Positions 16,481-24,862 of a DNA stretch of 64,000 bases are shown here, in pieces. The notes beneath the pieces were generated by a model. It was not told the origin of the DNA and made no database searches. It worked only from the letters and a program-made list of their open reading frames with translations. How positions within the stretch are numbered: the first letter of the stretch is position 1; each line of letters begins with the position of its first letter. Source of the stretch: Hyphomicrobiales bacterium (lineage in GTDB: Bacteria; Pseudomonadota; Alphaproteobacteria; Rhizobiales; JAJFHC01); contig JAJFHC010000315.1 of the NCBI GenBank assembly GCA_021775835.1, positions 21,827 through 85,826 of the forward strand, in the 5' to 3' direction. A program made the position numbers and the translations under genes.

Positions 16481-17765
16481 AATGAATAGAACCATCCACA
16501 CCGTCGACCGATTAGCCGCCAATGAGGCGGAGGCAGCAATCATTGGGGCCGTCCTTCTGGACTCCTCGATCCTTGGTTGGCTCACCCTAAGCGAAGAGCA
16601 CTTCGCGTTCCCGATGCACCTAACGATCTACCGGGCGATGATGAAGCTCTACCTCTCCGATACGCCCATCGATGAAGTGACTCTCTGGGACCAGCTCGAA
16701 GCGAACGCGGGCGCCAGCGGCGTGAACTTGGCGGACATCTCACGGCTGGCGGTTCGGGTGCCGACAGCAGACAACGCCGAATACTGGGCGGACATCCTCG
16801 AGGAGCATCGCCGGCTCCGAGTTCTCCAGAGATCGGTAGCCGAGGCGACCAAGAGGCTCAGCGGCTCAGGCACCGGCAACTCGGGGGAGATCCAGGACGA
16901 GCTTCTCTCCGACCTCGCCGAACTGGCGGCCAGCGGCAAGAGCGCCGAGATCACCATGGAGGAAGCGGCGGATGAAGAACTGGCTCGCCTTGAAGCTCAA
17001 TGGGCAGGCGGCGGAGCAATCGCCAGAACCAAGACTGGCATCCATGCCCTCGACCTCTACACCGGCGGGGTTCCGATCGGAGTCCTCTCGGCGCTCGGCG
17101 CTCGCCCAGGCGTCGGCAAGTCCACCATGCTTTGGAACATCTGCTACAACCTCGCCCACCGTGGGGAGGATGTCCTAGTCCTAACCAACGAGGACCGCCC
17201 CAACGTGAGCGCCCGCCTGGGTATCGCCAACGAGACTGGCATCGAGAGGATCCGGCTCTTGACCGGCGAGAAGATTACTGAGGAAGAGAAGCACAGGATC
17301 CGCGAGTCGGTTGAGTCGATGAGGGCTGCCAATAGCCGGTACCACACCCTCCGGATCCACGGAAAGAAGATGAAGGAGATCTGCCGAGAGGCGACCGCTC
17401 TCATCCGCCGGTACGGGATCAAGTTCGCCGCCCTCGACTACATCCAGAACGTCCAACAACCAGAGGCCGGGCTCTCCAGGACCTACGGAATCGAGGCCAA
17501 CCTCACCGACCTCGAAGCCATGGTCGCCTACGAGGATATCTCGTTCCCGATCGTCGGGCAGATTAAACGTATCGAAGACACTCGACGCGCCCAGATGGAT
17601 GACTTTAAGGACTCGGGCTCCATCGAACAGAAGTGCAAGCTGATGATGATTCTCAGCGACGGCGAGAACCAGACGATGGACATCGATGTGGTGAAGAACT
17701 CCGAGGGCCGCATGGGCGGGACCGTCTCGGTCAACGTCGACAAAGGACTGGGGCGCATCTTCTGA
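16473..17765 (+). CDS. DnaB-like replicative helicase
   Basis: 430 aa. The N-terminal domain (AIIGAVLLDSSILGWL) is the DnaB N-domain; the C-domain has Walker A ARPGVGKST (about residue 215), a Walker B ending AALDYIQNV, and KRIEDTRRAQMDDFKDSGSI that corresponds to DnaB motif 4 with its Asp-Ser-Gly. An inserted helical region links the domains. It should form a hexamer and unwind the fork 5' to 3'. The stop overlaps the next ATG (TGATG). Confidence 0.93.
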   Translation: MNRMNRTIHTVDRLAANEAEAAIIGAVLLDSSILGWLTLSEEHFAFPMHLTIYRAMMKLYLSDTPIDEVTLWDQLEANAGASGVNLADISRLAVRVPTADNAEYWADILEEHRRLRVLQRSVAEATKRLSGSGTGNSGEIQDELLSDLAELAASGKSAEITMEEAADEELARLEAQWAGGGAIARTKTGIHALDLYTGGVPIGVLSALGARPGVGKSTMLWNICYNLAHRGEDVLVLTNEDRPNVSARLGIANETGIERIRLLTGEKITEEEKHRIRESVESMRAANSRYHTLRIHGKKMKEICREATALIRRYGIKFAALDYIQNVQQPEAGLSRTYGIEANLTDLEAMVAYEDISFPIVGQIKRIEDTRRAQMDDFKDSGSIEQKCKLMMILSDGENQTMDIDVVKNSEGRMGGTVSVNVDKGLGRIF

Positions 17766-18352
17766 TGGCAGGCAAGGGAGAATTCTCGGCGCTTGAGCCG
17801 GACTACGGAACGCCGGACGACTACGCCGAGTCCTGCCGCGTTGTGTTCGGTGGAGCGATAGACCTCGACCCTTGCACGTCCGAGCTGTTCAACACGGTCA
17901 TCAAAGCAAGGAACATCTTCACCAGGGAGAACAGCGCCCTGGCACCTGGTCGCATCTGGCTCGGCAACGCCTTGGTGAATGCTCCGGGCGAGGGGCATGG
18001 CTCAATGGTCAAGCGCTTTTGGGAGAAGCTCATCGAGCAATACCTCCTCGGCAATGTCACCGCGGCGATTTGGATTGGTTTCAACATCAACCAACTCCAG
18101 ACGCTACAACGAGCGAAGGTCGACGCCCACCCGTTGCACTTCCCGATATGCATCCCAACCGGCCGGATGGAATTCTCCACGACCTCGAAGGACCATCAGG
18201 TACAGCTTTTCGGTGAACCAGAGAGGGAGCTAATTCCAGCGACCGATCCAGGACACCCCAACTTCATCGGCCTCCTGCCAGACCGCTCCAAGCCCTGGCA
18301 GGTTGACCTGTTCTATCGAGAGTTCTCGAAGTACGGGGCGGTGAAAATCTAA
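17765..18352 (+). CDS. Phage Dam-like N6-adenine methyltransferase homologue, altered motif
   Basis: 195 aa from the ATG that overlaps the helicase stop. IDLDPCTSELFN, then a segment ending IWLGNALVNAPG, and later GFNINQLQTLQ plus CIPTGRMEF follow the phage Dam-type family (N-terminal DPC-S-x-x-N, catalytic NPPY/NPPG). Here the catalytic motif reads N-A-P-G: the first Pro is Ala. Activity may be lost or changed. The family assignment is from pattern memory. Confidence 0.7.
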   Translation: MAGKGEFSALEPDYGTPDDYAESCRVVFGGAIDLDPCTSELFNTVIKARNIFTRENSALAPGRIWLGNALVNAPGEGHGSMVKRFWEKLIEQYLLGNVTAAIWIGFNINQLQTLQRAKVDAHPLHFPICIPTGRMEFSTTSKDHQVQLFGEPERELIPATDPGHPNFIGLLPDRSKPWQVDLFYREFSKYGAVKI

Positions 18353-18371
18353 CCAAAGAAAGAACAAGGAA

Positions 18372-18701
18372 ATGGCAAAAGGACAAGGACAAATACCAGG
18401 AACAGAGTTACCGGAGATCCCAGAACTCGAAGAATCCGCCGAGGCTTACCGCATCATTCGGAATCAGCGGCAAGAGTTTAGCATTAAGGAGAAGGAGCAG
18501 CTCGACCATATGGAGGCAACGTTCGATCGGATTGTCATGAATGGAGACATAACGGTCCCACCCGATATGAAGGACGGAGAGACGCGGGTTCTCCACCGGT
18601 ACCAGGACGGCGAGGGGAACATCCAGGACGTTAAGTACACGAAGCAAAAGTCGAAACTGAAGGTCAATAAGTCCCCGACGAGTGACGGAGAGGGCGAGTG
18701 A
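18372..18701 (+). CDS. Hypothetical helical protein
   Basis: 109 aa, highly charged. An N-terminal GQGQIPG segment, a helical centre and a Lys/acidic tail; no Cys and no motif recognised. It has an AAGGAA ribosome site and ends in a GTGA overlap with rusA. Confidence 0.6.
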   Translation: MAKGQGQIPGTELPEIPELEESAEAYRIIRNQRQEFSIKEKEQLDHMEATFDRIVMNGDITVPPDMKDGETRVLHRYQDGEGNIQDVKYTKQKSKLKVNKSPTSDGEGE

Positions 18702-19318
18702 TCTCGTTCTTCGTTCACGGGAAGGCGGTCCCTAAAGGCTCAGCGCGAGCGATGCAGGGACCGCCTCGCGGCCCGGCTTGTGGCAAGTGTGGCCTACGGA
18801 AGCGCGGGTACCCTTATGTCATCAACGCCAACGATAAGACGAAGTCGTGGGAGAAGTCTATCCGCGGCGCGGCGCGAGTCGCGATGATGAAGGCGGAGAA
18901 GATCAATGGCGCGGTGAAGGCCGAGCTTGTGTTTTTCATGGAGCGTCCCAAGGACCACCACGTCGCCAACGATCGAAGTCGTCCGCTCAAGAAGAAGCAC
19001 CAGGATACAATTCTCCACACTAAAAAACCGGACGTTGACAAGTTGTCCCGCGCTGTCTTGGATGCACTCACAGATATTTGCTTTGGTGACGACTCCACGG
19101 TCTATCGGATGCCGGCGGTCAAATACTGGGGACCAAGGCCAGGGGCCTACCTCGTACTCACGAAGAAAGAAGTGACTGATGATGTTCGAGGACTTTACGA
19201 GGAAGACCTTCTGCGGTCGGGTTGTGGGGGCGAGTTGGTACAAGAATCTAGGTCGAGTGTTCATCAGCCTGAATTGTTCAAAGACGGGTGCGAAGAACCG
19301 AAAGCTGGCGGAAAGTGA
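18698..19318 (+). CDS. rusA: RusA-like Holliday junction resolvase
   Basis: 206 aa, GTG start in a GTGA overlap. The core ends with the RusA signature KPDVDKLSRAVLDALTD followed by FGDDSTV, giving the three catalytic acidic residues and a DNA-binding Lys. It also has an early HGKAVPKGSARA strand and an unusual CGKCGLRKRG zinc-like insert. It cuts four-way junctions at replication/recombination intermediates. The C-terminal 45 residues are beyond the usual length and overlap the next gene by 140 nt. Confidence 0.9.
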   Translation: MISFFVHGKAVPKGSARAMQGPPRGPACGKCGLRKRGYPYVINANDKTKSWEKSIRGAARVAMMKAEKINGAVKAELVFFMERPKDHHVANDRSRPLKKKHQDTILHTKKPDVDKLSRAVLDALTDICFGDDSTVYRMPAVKYWGPRPGAYLVLTKKEVTDDVRGLYEEDLLRSGCGGELVQESRSSVHQPELFKDGCEEPKAGGK

Positions 19319-19430
19319 AGCCCGCCGCCAATGCGAGTCTCATGGGCTTCCGTCGGACTGGAAGCTCTTAGGAGTTAGGAAGACCAGGCAGCACCCAAAT
19401 CTCTGCCTGGTGATTGGAGAAGTGAAATGA
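19179..19430 (+). CDS. Hypothetical protein overlapping the rusA tail
   Basis: 83 aa in the +1 frame relative to rusA, overlapping it for 140 nt. A plausible ribosome site AAGAAGTG lies before the double ATG, and the protein-like part is ASWYKNLGRVFISLNC onward, ending in a 4-nt overlap with the next gene. An internal GTG near VVGASW would shorten the overlap to under 100 nt. No known domain. Confidence 0.55.
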   Translation: MMFEDFTRKTFCGRVVGASWYKNLGRVFISLNCSKTGAKNRKLAESEARRQCESHGLPSDWKLLGVRKTRQHPNLCLVIGEVK

Positions 19431-19657
19431 CGAAGAACTCAAAAGGAGAATGCAAGAAATGCGGAGAGCCGATTCTCTGGGTCCAGATGCCCAAGACGAA
19501 TGATGGCAAGAAGCAAGAGTGGATCCCGGTTGACCCTCAGCCGATGAGGACAATCACCATCAAGCCACACCCAAGCGGAGATGGTCGCAACGTCGGCGAG
19601 TTCGTTGTTTGTCACCGTGCCCACTTCGCAACATGCAGCAAAAAGGAAGACCAATGA
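19427..19657 (+). CDS. Small zinc-ribbon-like protein
   Basis: 76 aa. CKKCGEPILWV near the start and CHRAHFATC near the end give four possible ligands. Such single-ribbon proteins are frequent in phage replication regions. Function unknown. ATGA overlaps on both sides. Confidence 0.6.
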   Translation: MTKNSKGECKKCGEPILWVQMPKTNDGKKQEWIPVDPQPMRTITIKPHPSGDGRNVGEFVVCHRAHFATCSKKEDQ

Positions 19658-19791
19658 TCCGATGCCCTCTCACCAACAAGGAGTGCGACAGCGAGGACTG
19701 CACCGTCCAAATGCTTGGCCCCCTCCCAATCTTTGATTGCCGCCTCTCAAGGCCAAAAGACATGAAGACGCCTGAGAAGGGTAAGGCGTAA
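19654..19791 (+). CDS. Small Cys protein
   Basis: 45 aa from an ATG that overlaps the upstream stop (ATGA). CPLTNKECDSEDC near the start plus a later Cys make a compact zinc or disulfide unit. Function unknown. Confidence 0.5.
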   Translation: MIRCPLTNKECDSEDCTVQMLGPLPIFDCRLSRPKDMKTPEKGKA

Positions 19792-19793
19792 CG

Positions 19794-20258
19794 GTGATCG
19801 CCGAGACCATACTGAAGCTCCTCAAGGAGAGGCACGCTGTCGACCACGTCTATGTCGAAGAACTTCGCGGTGGCTCAGGATACGGCGGAGACAACGAGCG
19901 CCGCATGGACGCTTGGGCTATGCACCACCACCCATCGAAGGGGAACAAGCGAACGGCCTACGAGGTTAAAGTCTCGCGGTCCGACTTCCTCAGGGACATC
20001 AAGGACCCGCTGAAGCATCGTCCGGCGCTGAGGTTCTCCAACGAGTTCTTCTTCGTGGCTCCAGCAGGGATGATCAAGGCTGAGGAGTTGCCCCTCTATG
20101 CTGGGCTGATGGAGGTCAAGGAGACGAAGAGCCCAACGTGTCCGCTCAGGCTATGGCCAAGCATCAAGCCCCCATGGCGCGACACGATTCCACCGAACTG
20201 GCGCTTCGTTGTGAGCTTGGTGAGGTCGGTGCAGAAACAGGAAAGGACGAGACAGTGA
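19794..20258 (+). CDS. MmcB-like DNA repair nuclease
   Basis: 154 aa, GTG start. RMDAWAMHHHP, then YEVKVSRSDFLRDI and FFFVAPAGMI follow the MmcB/VRR-type PD-(D/E)xK fold, with Asp, Glu-x-Lys as catalytic residues. Expected to act on DNA in repair or phage recombination. It ends in a GTGA overlap with the HerA-like gene, which suggests joint action with that ATPase. Confidence 0.72.
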   Translation: MIAETILKLLKERHAVDHVYVEELRGGSGYGGDNERRMDAWAMHHHPSKGNKRTAYEVKVSRSDFLRDIKDPLKHRPALRFSNEFFFVAPAGMIKAEELPLYAGLMEVKETKSPTCPLRLWPSIKPPWRDTIPPNWRFVVSLVRSVQKQERTRQ

Positions 20259-21994
20259 CGAAGATAGAGTTCGCAACAAATCTGGAGTTCGATACGGACA
20301 TCATCACCGAGGTCATAGATGTGATCGCAAAGAGGGGGTCCGGGAAAACCTACACGGCGGCCAAACTTGCGGAGGGCATGTTAATTATCGGCGCCCAAAT
20401 TGTGGTCATCGATCCGGTTGGGAATTGGTACGGGCTCCGTCTGGGCTCCAACGGCAAGCCGGACGGCGGGCTCGACATCAAGATTCTCGGAGGCCGGAAC
20501 GGAGACATCCCACTGGAGCACACCGCCGGCCCGCTCATTGCCAAGACCATCGTCGACACCGGGATGTCCGTGATCCTCGACGTGAGCATGATGACCAAGA
20601 TAAAGCAGCGGCGCTTTGTCACGCAGTTCTCCGCCTCACTCCTCGAGGAACGGAAGCGAGCGCCAGCGGCGATGCATATCTTCTGGGAGGAGGCGTACCG
20701 GTTCATGCCCCAGAAGCTCGCCAAGGGATCCAAGAACGAGATGCTCGAAGCGACCGAGGAGCTCGTGACGATGGGCCGGAACTTCGGGATCGGCGGGACA
20801 ATCATCTGCCAACGCGCCGCCCAGGTCTCGAAGACCGTCCTCACCCAAGCCAGCATCCTTGTGGCAATGAACACGATCGGCGCGGACCGGAAGGTCATCC
20901 TCGATTGGATCGACCACAAGGGGATGGACAAGAACTCCAAGGAGACGGTGAAGCTCGCGACACTCGGCAAGGGGCACGCCTTTGTCTGGTGGCCGGAAGA
21001 GTTCGGCATCACGAAGGTCAAGGTCTCGAAGCGCAAGACCTACGACGCCAGTTCGACACCCAAGTTCGGAGACAAGAAGCGGCAGAACAAGCTCAAGCCC
21101 ATCGACCTGGGAGCGCTCGAGGTCTCGATGGCTGAGACGATAGAGAAGGCCAAGAGCGAGGACCCCAAGCATCTGCGAAGGAAAATCGCCGAGCTGGAGA
21201 AGAAGATCCTCACCCTCGGCCAAGCGAAGGCTACCACCGTCGAGGTCCCGGTCCTCGGAGAAGCGACGGTCCTGGCCATGAATCATTGGCTCGCCGACCA
21301 CTCCGACAAGATTGGTGACCTCGCTGAGAAGCTCCATGCGTGCCGAGGTGAGATCATCAAAGCTGGGGTCAAGTTCCAGGCGGACATGGACAAGGCGAGA
21401 AGAGGGTTCGCCGCCGAGGCCAAGAAGATTCCACAAGCGCCACCGGTCAAGAACTGGGGTGTCGTGGTCCACAAGTCGCCACGGAGACCCGAGAGCTCAG
21501 AGGCTCCGCAGATCAAAGCCGGCGCCCTCCGAATGCTCAAGGCCCTGGCCGCCATCTCCCCCGGAGGGATGACCAAGAGGCAAGTGGCCCAGGCCGCCAA
21601 GATGAAATCCAGCAGCGGAACCTTCTCGACTTACTGGGCAAGCCTCAACACCAACGACTTCATCGCCAAGGGCGGCGGAGGTAACGGGCCAAGGGACCGA
21701 TGGTTCATCACGGAGGAAGGTTTGGAGTACCTCGGCGACGATGTTCCAGTCACACCGGAGGGCCCAGAGGAACTCTTAGAATTCTGGTGCGAGCGACTCA
21801 GGGGCAAGGAGCGAGAGATCCTCCGGTACCTCTTCACGCTCTCAACGGTGAACCTCTCGAAAGCGGAGATCGGCAGAGAGGTTGGGCTCAGCCACACCAG
21901 CGGAACCTTCTCGACATACATGAGCACGCTAACGTCCAACGGGCTTGTGGACAGGAATGATGGACTTTACCGAATCAGCGAGGAACTACGATGA
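20255..21994 (+). CDS. HerA/FtsK-like DNA-translocating ATPase with winged helices
   Basis: 579 aa, GTG start (GTGA overlap). Walker A KRGSGKTYTA lies near residue 31 and a HerA-like Walker B reads HIFWEEAYRFMP; a later ICQRAAQVSK region fits the arginine/sensor part of DUF87/HerA ATPases. A coiled coil (about 285-375) precedes two winged-helix units at the C-terminus, each with the echo SGTFSTYW/SGTFSTYM. The two units look like a duplication. It may move DNA for the MmcB-like nuclease upstream, or act in replication fork processing. Confidence 0.8.
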   Translation: MTKIEFATNLEFDTDIITEVIDVIAKRGSGKTYTAAKLAEGMLIIGAQIVVIDPVGNWYGLRLGSNGKPDGGLDIKILGGRNGDIPLEHTAGPLIAKTIVDTGMSVILDVSMMTKIKQRRFVTQFSASLLEERKRAPAAMHIFWEEAYRFMPQKLAKGSKNEMLEATEELVTMGRNFGIGGTIICQRAAQVSKTVLTQASILVAMNTIGADRKVILDWIDHKGMDKNSKETVKLATLGKGHAFVWWPEEFGITKVKVSKRKTYDASSTPKFGDKKRQNKLKPIDLGALEVSMAETIEKAKSEDPKHLRRKIAELEKKILTLGQAKATTVEVPVLGEATVLAMNHWLADHSDKIGDLAEKLHACRGEIIKAGVKFQADMDKARRGFAAEAKKIPQAPPVKNWGVVVHKSPRRPESSEAPQIKAGALRMLKALAAISPGGMTKRQVAQAAKMKSSSGTFSTYWASLNTNDFIAKGGGGNGPRDRWFITEEGLEYLGDDVPVTPEGPEELLEFWCERLRGKEREILRYLFTLSTVNLSKAEIGREVGLSHTSGTFSTYMSTLTSNGLVDRNDGLYRISEELR

Positions 21995-22218
21995 AACTAC
22001 TATTCTTCGGCAAGGACGGATGGCCAACCGAGAAGGAGACGAACACCCTACTCTACGCTTGCGCCGCCGAGACTTGCTATCTGTACGAAGTGAAGAAGGG
22101 GGCCGCGGTTCCCGAGTGTGCCTGCGGTGAGCCCGCGGTCCGGGCGGTCTACCAGCCAAACCCGAACGGCGGCGTCAACCTAATCGTACCGGTCCAACCC
22201 ATGTCGGCACTGTCATGA
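21991..22218 (+). CDS. Small hypothetical protein with zinc knuckle
   Basis: 75 aa. An ACAAETCYLY segment and CACGEP give four Cys that may bind zinc. ATGA overlap with the ATPase gene upstream. No function known. Confidence 0.55.
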   Translation: MKLLFFGKDGWPTEKETNTLLYACAAETCYLYEVKKGAAVPECACGEPAVRAVYQPNPNGGVNLIVPVQPMSALS

Positions 22219-22469
22219 GCGACAACTCACCCGAGTCGGTCCTCGCCACGTACCCAGAGCCATTACTCATGATCGACTGCGGAGACCTCAACCTAAACGA
22301 CTCGGCAAATGAGGATTGCCCAAAGTCAAAGGACAGTCGTGGGCACTGTCGTTGCTGGTGGGATGGTCACGACCCATGTTGTTGGTGCGGGGACAACTCG
22401 GAACCATGCGACTGTGAGACCGAGATAGGAAAAGTGGGCCAGGCCCAACAGAAAGGCAACGCATCATGA
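22215..22469 (+). CDS. Small Cys-rich protein
   Basis: 84 aa with ten Cys in the middle and end (CRCWWDGHDPCCWCG, CDC). This density suggests two zinc sites or disulfides. Operon member with 4-nt overlaps at both ends; function unknown. Confidence 0.55.
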   Translation: MSDNSPESVLATYPEPLLMIDCGDLNLNDSANEDCPKSKDSRGHCRCWWDGHDPCCWCGDNSEPCDCETEIGKVGQAQQKGNAS

Positions 22470-22900
22470 GAGCAATCACCCTCTGGCAGCCCTGGGCACA
22501 CCTAGTGTCCCACGGCCACAAGCTTATAGAGAACCGCACCTGGGAGTACCCCGAAGCGCTCCGCGGCAAGGACATCGCAATCCATGCCGGCAAGAAGTGG
22601 GACGCCGACCGCCTCGGTCTGGTGGAGAACATCCACGGCTCTTGCCCGACCAAGGAGGAATGCGTGTTCGGCGCCATCGTTGCCGTCGCTCGCCTTGGGA
22701 TCATCGTGAAGGCCGCCGACGACATCGAGTCGATAGCACCAGGGCAGGATAAGTGGTTCTTCGGCAAGTACGGATGGGTCCTTGAGAACGTCCGGCTCTT
22801 GCCAAATCCTATCGAGACCCGTGGCTTCCAGAAGCTCTGGGACCTATCGACCGAACTGGAGGCCAAGGTCCTCGAGCAACTACCCGATGGCGTTCAATAG
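22466..22900 (+). CDS. ASCH-domain protein
   Basis: 144 aa. The start MRAITLWQPWAHLV, then ENRTWEYP and IAIHAGKKW is the ASCH pattern of small beta-barrels that bind RNA or modified nucleosides. Phage members are common but their role is not settled; cytidine-derivative hydrolase or RNA binding are the options. All core residues are present. Confidence 0.82.
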   Translation: MRAITLWQPWAHLVSHGHKLIENRTWEYPEALRGKDIAIHAGKKWDADRLGLVENIHGSCPTKEECVFGAIVAVARLGIIVKAADDIESIAPGQDKWFFGKYGWVLENVRLLPNPIETRGFQKLWDLSTELEAKVLEQLPDGVQ

Positions 22901-23063
22901 GGATGACGAGTGCGAGGTACCTGGATGCTTCAGGCAGAAGGACCCCCCGCATCTCTCGTGCTTGGTTTGCGCGAGACTGTTCGAGGTTTGGAAGCGGACG
23001 AACCCCGGTGGAAGTTTCCAGGACTGGAAGAACGGCCCCGGAAAGATTGAGCGAGACAGATGA
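22887..23063 (+). CDS. Small zinc-finger-like protein
   Basis: 58 aa, ATG 14 nt inside the ASCH gene end. CEVPGC and CLVC pairs form a likely zinc site. Function unknown; ends in an ATGA overlap with the DUF5131 gene. Confidence 0.5.
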   Translation: MAFNRDDECEVPGCFRQKDPPHLSCLVCARLFEVWKRTNPGGSFQDWKNGPGKIERDR

Positions 23064-23890
23064 AAACTTGCCCACTTGGGCGATGGCATAGGATGGAGAT
23101 GGAGATGGCTAGCAACGAGATGAGTAAAATCGAGTGGACCCACTATACTTTTAATCCGTGGTGGGGATGCACCAAGGTGTCGGCGGGGTGCAAGAACTGC
23201 TACGCCGAGACCTTGGACGCACACTTCAGGGGCAATCATTGGGGAGACAATGCGCCCCGCCGGTTCTTTGGAGAGAATCATTGGAACCAGCCGCTAAAGT
23301 GTAACCGTAAGGCAGAGGCCGCTGGCGTTCGTTACCGAGTCTTCTGCGCCTCCATGGCCGACGTGTTTGAGGAGCACGCCGACAGCACAATGAACATGAG
23401 CATGGACACGGAGAGGCACAGGCTCTGGAATCTCATCGAGAAGACACCACACCTCGACTGGCTACTACTTACCAAGCGACCGGAGAACCATGAGATGGTT
23501 CCACTCGCCTGGCAGACTGGTTCGCGCCGACCGCCGAACGTTTGGTTGGGCACCACGGCCGAGAACCAGGAGCAAGCGGACATCCGCATCCCACACTTGC
23601 TCAAGGCTCAGTGGCCAGCGATAAGGTTTGTGAGCTACGAGCCAGCGCTTGGACCAATTCAGCTTCTCTCCAGTGGTTTCCTTGCCGGAAACAACTGCGT
23701 CAACTGGGTAATCGCTGGAGCGGAGTCCGGCGCCGGCGCCCGCCCAATGTCCGAGGATTGGGCCCGAGAAGTTAGAGACGAATGCATAGCGGCAGGAACC
23801 CCATTCTTCCTAAAGCAGGGGCTCGAAAACGGAAAGAAAATATCTCTACCCGAACTAGACGGGAAACAATGGGCGGAGTTTCCACGATGA
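23060..23890 (+). CDS. DUF5131 (phage gp37/gp68-like) protein
   Basis: 276 aa. EWTHYTFNPWWGCTKVSAGC followed by KNCYAE is the family signature, whose three Cys likely hold a metal cluster; LLLTKRPEN, GTTAENQEQ and the ESGAGARPM region follow as in that family. Biochemical function is not established to my knowledge. The first 20 residues are extra, and an internal ATG before the KIEWTH segment is a possible start. Overlaps neighbours as ATGA. Confidence 0.85.
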   Translation: MKTCPLGRWHRMEMEMASNEMSKIEWTHYTFNPWWGCTKVSAGCKNCYAETLDAHFRGNHWGDNAPRRFFGENHWNQPLKCNRKAEAAGVRYRVFCASMADVFEEHADSTMNMSMDTERHRLWNLIEKTPHLDWLLLTKRPENHEMVPLAWQTGSRRPPNVWLGTTAENQEQADIRIPHLLKAQWPAIRFVSYEPALGPIQLLSSGFLAGNNCVNWVIAGAESGAGARPMSEDWAREVRDECIAAGTPFFLKQGLENGKKISLPELDGKQWAEFPR

Positions 23891-24303
23891 AAACTTGCAC
23901 GAAATGCAAAACTAAGAAGGCTCTCGACGAGTTCTGCCGTATGGCTAAGGCGAAAGACGGCAGGCACTGCTGGTGTAGAGAGTGCCGAAGTGAGTACATG
24001 CGCGAATGGCGCATTAACAATCCTGGATACTTTAGTGATCAAATAAAGAGGATGCGAGCGAAGTACCCAGAGAAGCAAAGGGCAAGAAGCAAAATCGATA
24101 TCCTTGTTCGCAATGGAGTTGTTGACCCAGCTAGGACGAAGTGCTGCACAGACTGTGCAGATCCGGCAGTCCAGTACGACCATGCTCGCGGATATGAGCC
24201 ACCAAACGATGAGTACGTTGAACCTGTCTGCATGAAGTGCCATGGACTTCGCTCTCAAAGAAGACGCGAGCACCCTGGACGGCCCGCAAGGAGAACACTA
24301 TGA
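23887..24303 (+). CDS. HNH-like zinc protein, possible endonuclease
   Basis: 138 aa from an ATGA overlap. N-terminal MKTCTKC and CWCREC pairs, a helical basic middle, then CCTDC, a YDHARGYEP segment and CMKC. The late CxxC-x-H-x-CxxC order is that of HNH nucleases with a zinc knuckle, but the central His-Asn signature is incomplete. It may be a homing endonuclease or a structural zinc protein. Confidence 0.65.
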   Translation: MKTCTKCKTKKALDEFCRMAKAKDGRHCWCRECRSEYMREWRINNPGYFSDQIKRMRAKYPEKQRARSKIDILVRNGVVDPARTKCCTDCADPAVQYDHARGYEPPNDEYVEPVCMKCHGLRSQRRREHPGRPARRTL

Positions 24304-24641
24304 AGTTCAGGACCTGCCCAAAGTGTGGCAACCACGCCGACGAGGTTGGCCACAACCTCAGCTTCAACTCAGACGGCGGAGCTTGGTACACCTGCGGATA
24401 TGCGATCTGCCGCGAGGTGACGCCGCTCAACGACATCACTCTCTCCAAGACTGAGGAGTCCTGCTACTCGCTCGCCGGCGTCATCGGAGAAGCGATCCCA
24501 GACGGGACAGGCTACATGCTGATGCTTTTCGACTTCGGAGACGACGGGAAGATCGCCTACATGTCCAACGCCAACCGCGAAGACATGGTCAAGATTCTCC
24601 GCCAGTACGCGGACTACCTAGAGAACAACGGGAAAGGATAG
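24300..24641 (+). CDS. Conserved phage protein with zinc ribbon and helical end
   Basis: 113 aa (ATGA overlap). CPKC and CGYAIC form an N-terminal ribbon; the C-terminal half GYMLMLFDFGDDGKIAYMSN followed by a helix is a segment seen in many phage proteins of unknown role. No enzyme motif. Confidence 0.65.
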   Translation: MKFRTCPKCGNHADEVGHNLSFNSDGGAWYTCGYAICREVTPLNDITLSKTEESCYSLAGVIGEAIPDGTGYMLMLFDFGDDGKIAYMSNANREDMVKILRQYADYLENNGKG

Positions 24642-24643
24642 AG

Positions 24644-24862
24644 ATGATTACCTGCGAGAAGTGTAAAAAGGAGATTAGGCCGATGGAGTGCCTGATGGTG
24701 TTTGGCTTGCGCAAGCAAGAGGTGACCAAGAAGATGGAGGGGAACATCCTCCACTACCACTGCGCCGGCTGCAACGACGGGAGGGTGAGCTTCCGATGCA
24801 AGAAGCCGATGGAGTTCCTGGCCGTCGTCTGCGAGATAGGGACCGGAGCCATCGAGGCATGA
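24644..24862 (+). CDS. Small zinc-ribbon protein
   Basis: 72 aa with CEKC, HYHC and CNDG: likely one zinc site. Strong ribosome site AAAGGATAGAG before the ATG; ends in an ATGA overlap. Function unknown. Confidence 0.55.
   Translation: MITCEKCKKEIRPMECLMVFGLRKQEVTKKMEGNILHYHCAGCNDGRVSFRCKKPMEFLAVVCEIGTGAIEA

Noticed and set aside
20636..21472. 278-codon leftward ORF over the HerA-like gene
   Set aside because: Leu/Asp/Arg-rich shadow; the rightward frame has clear ATPase motifs.
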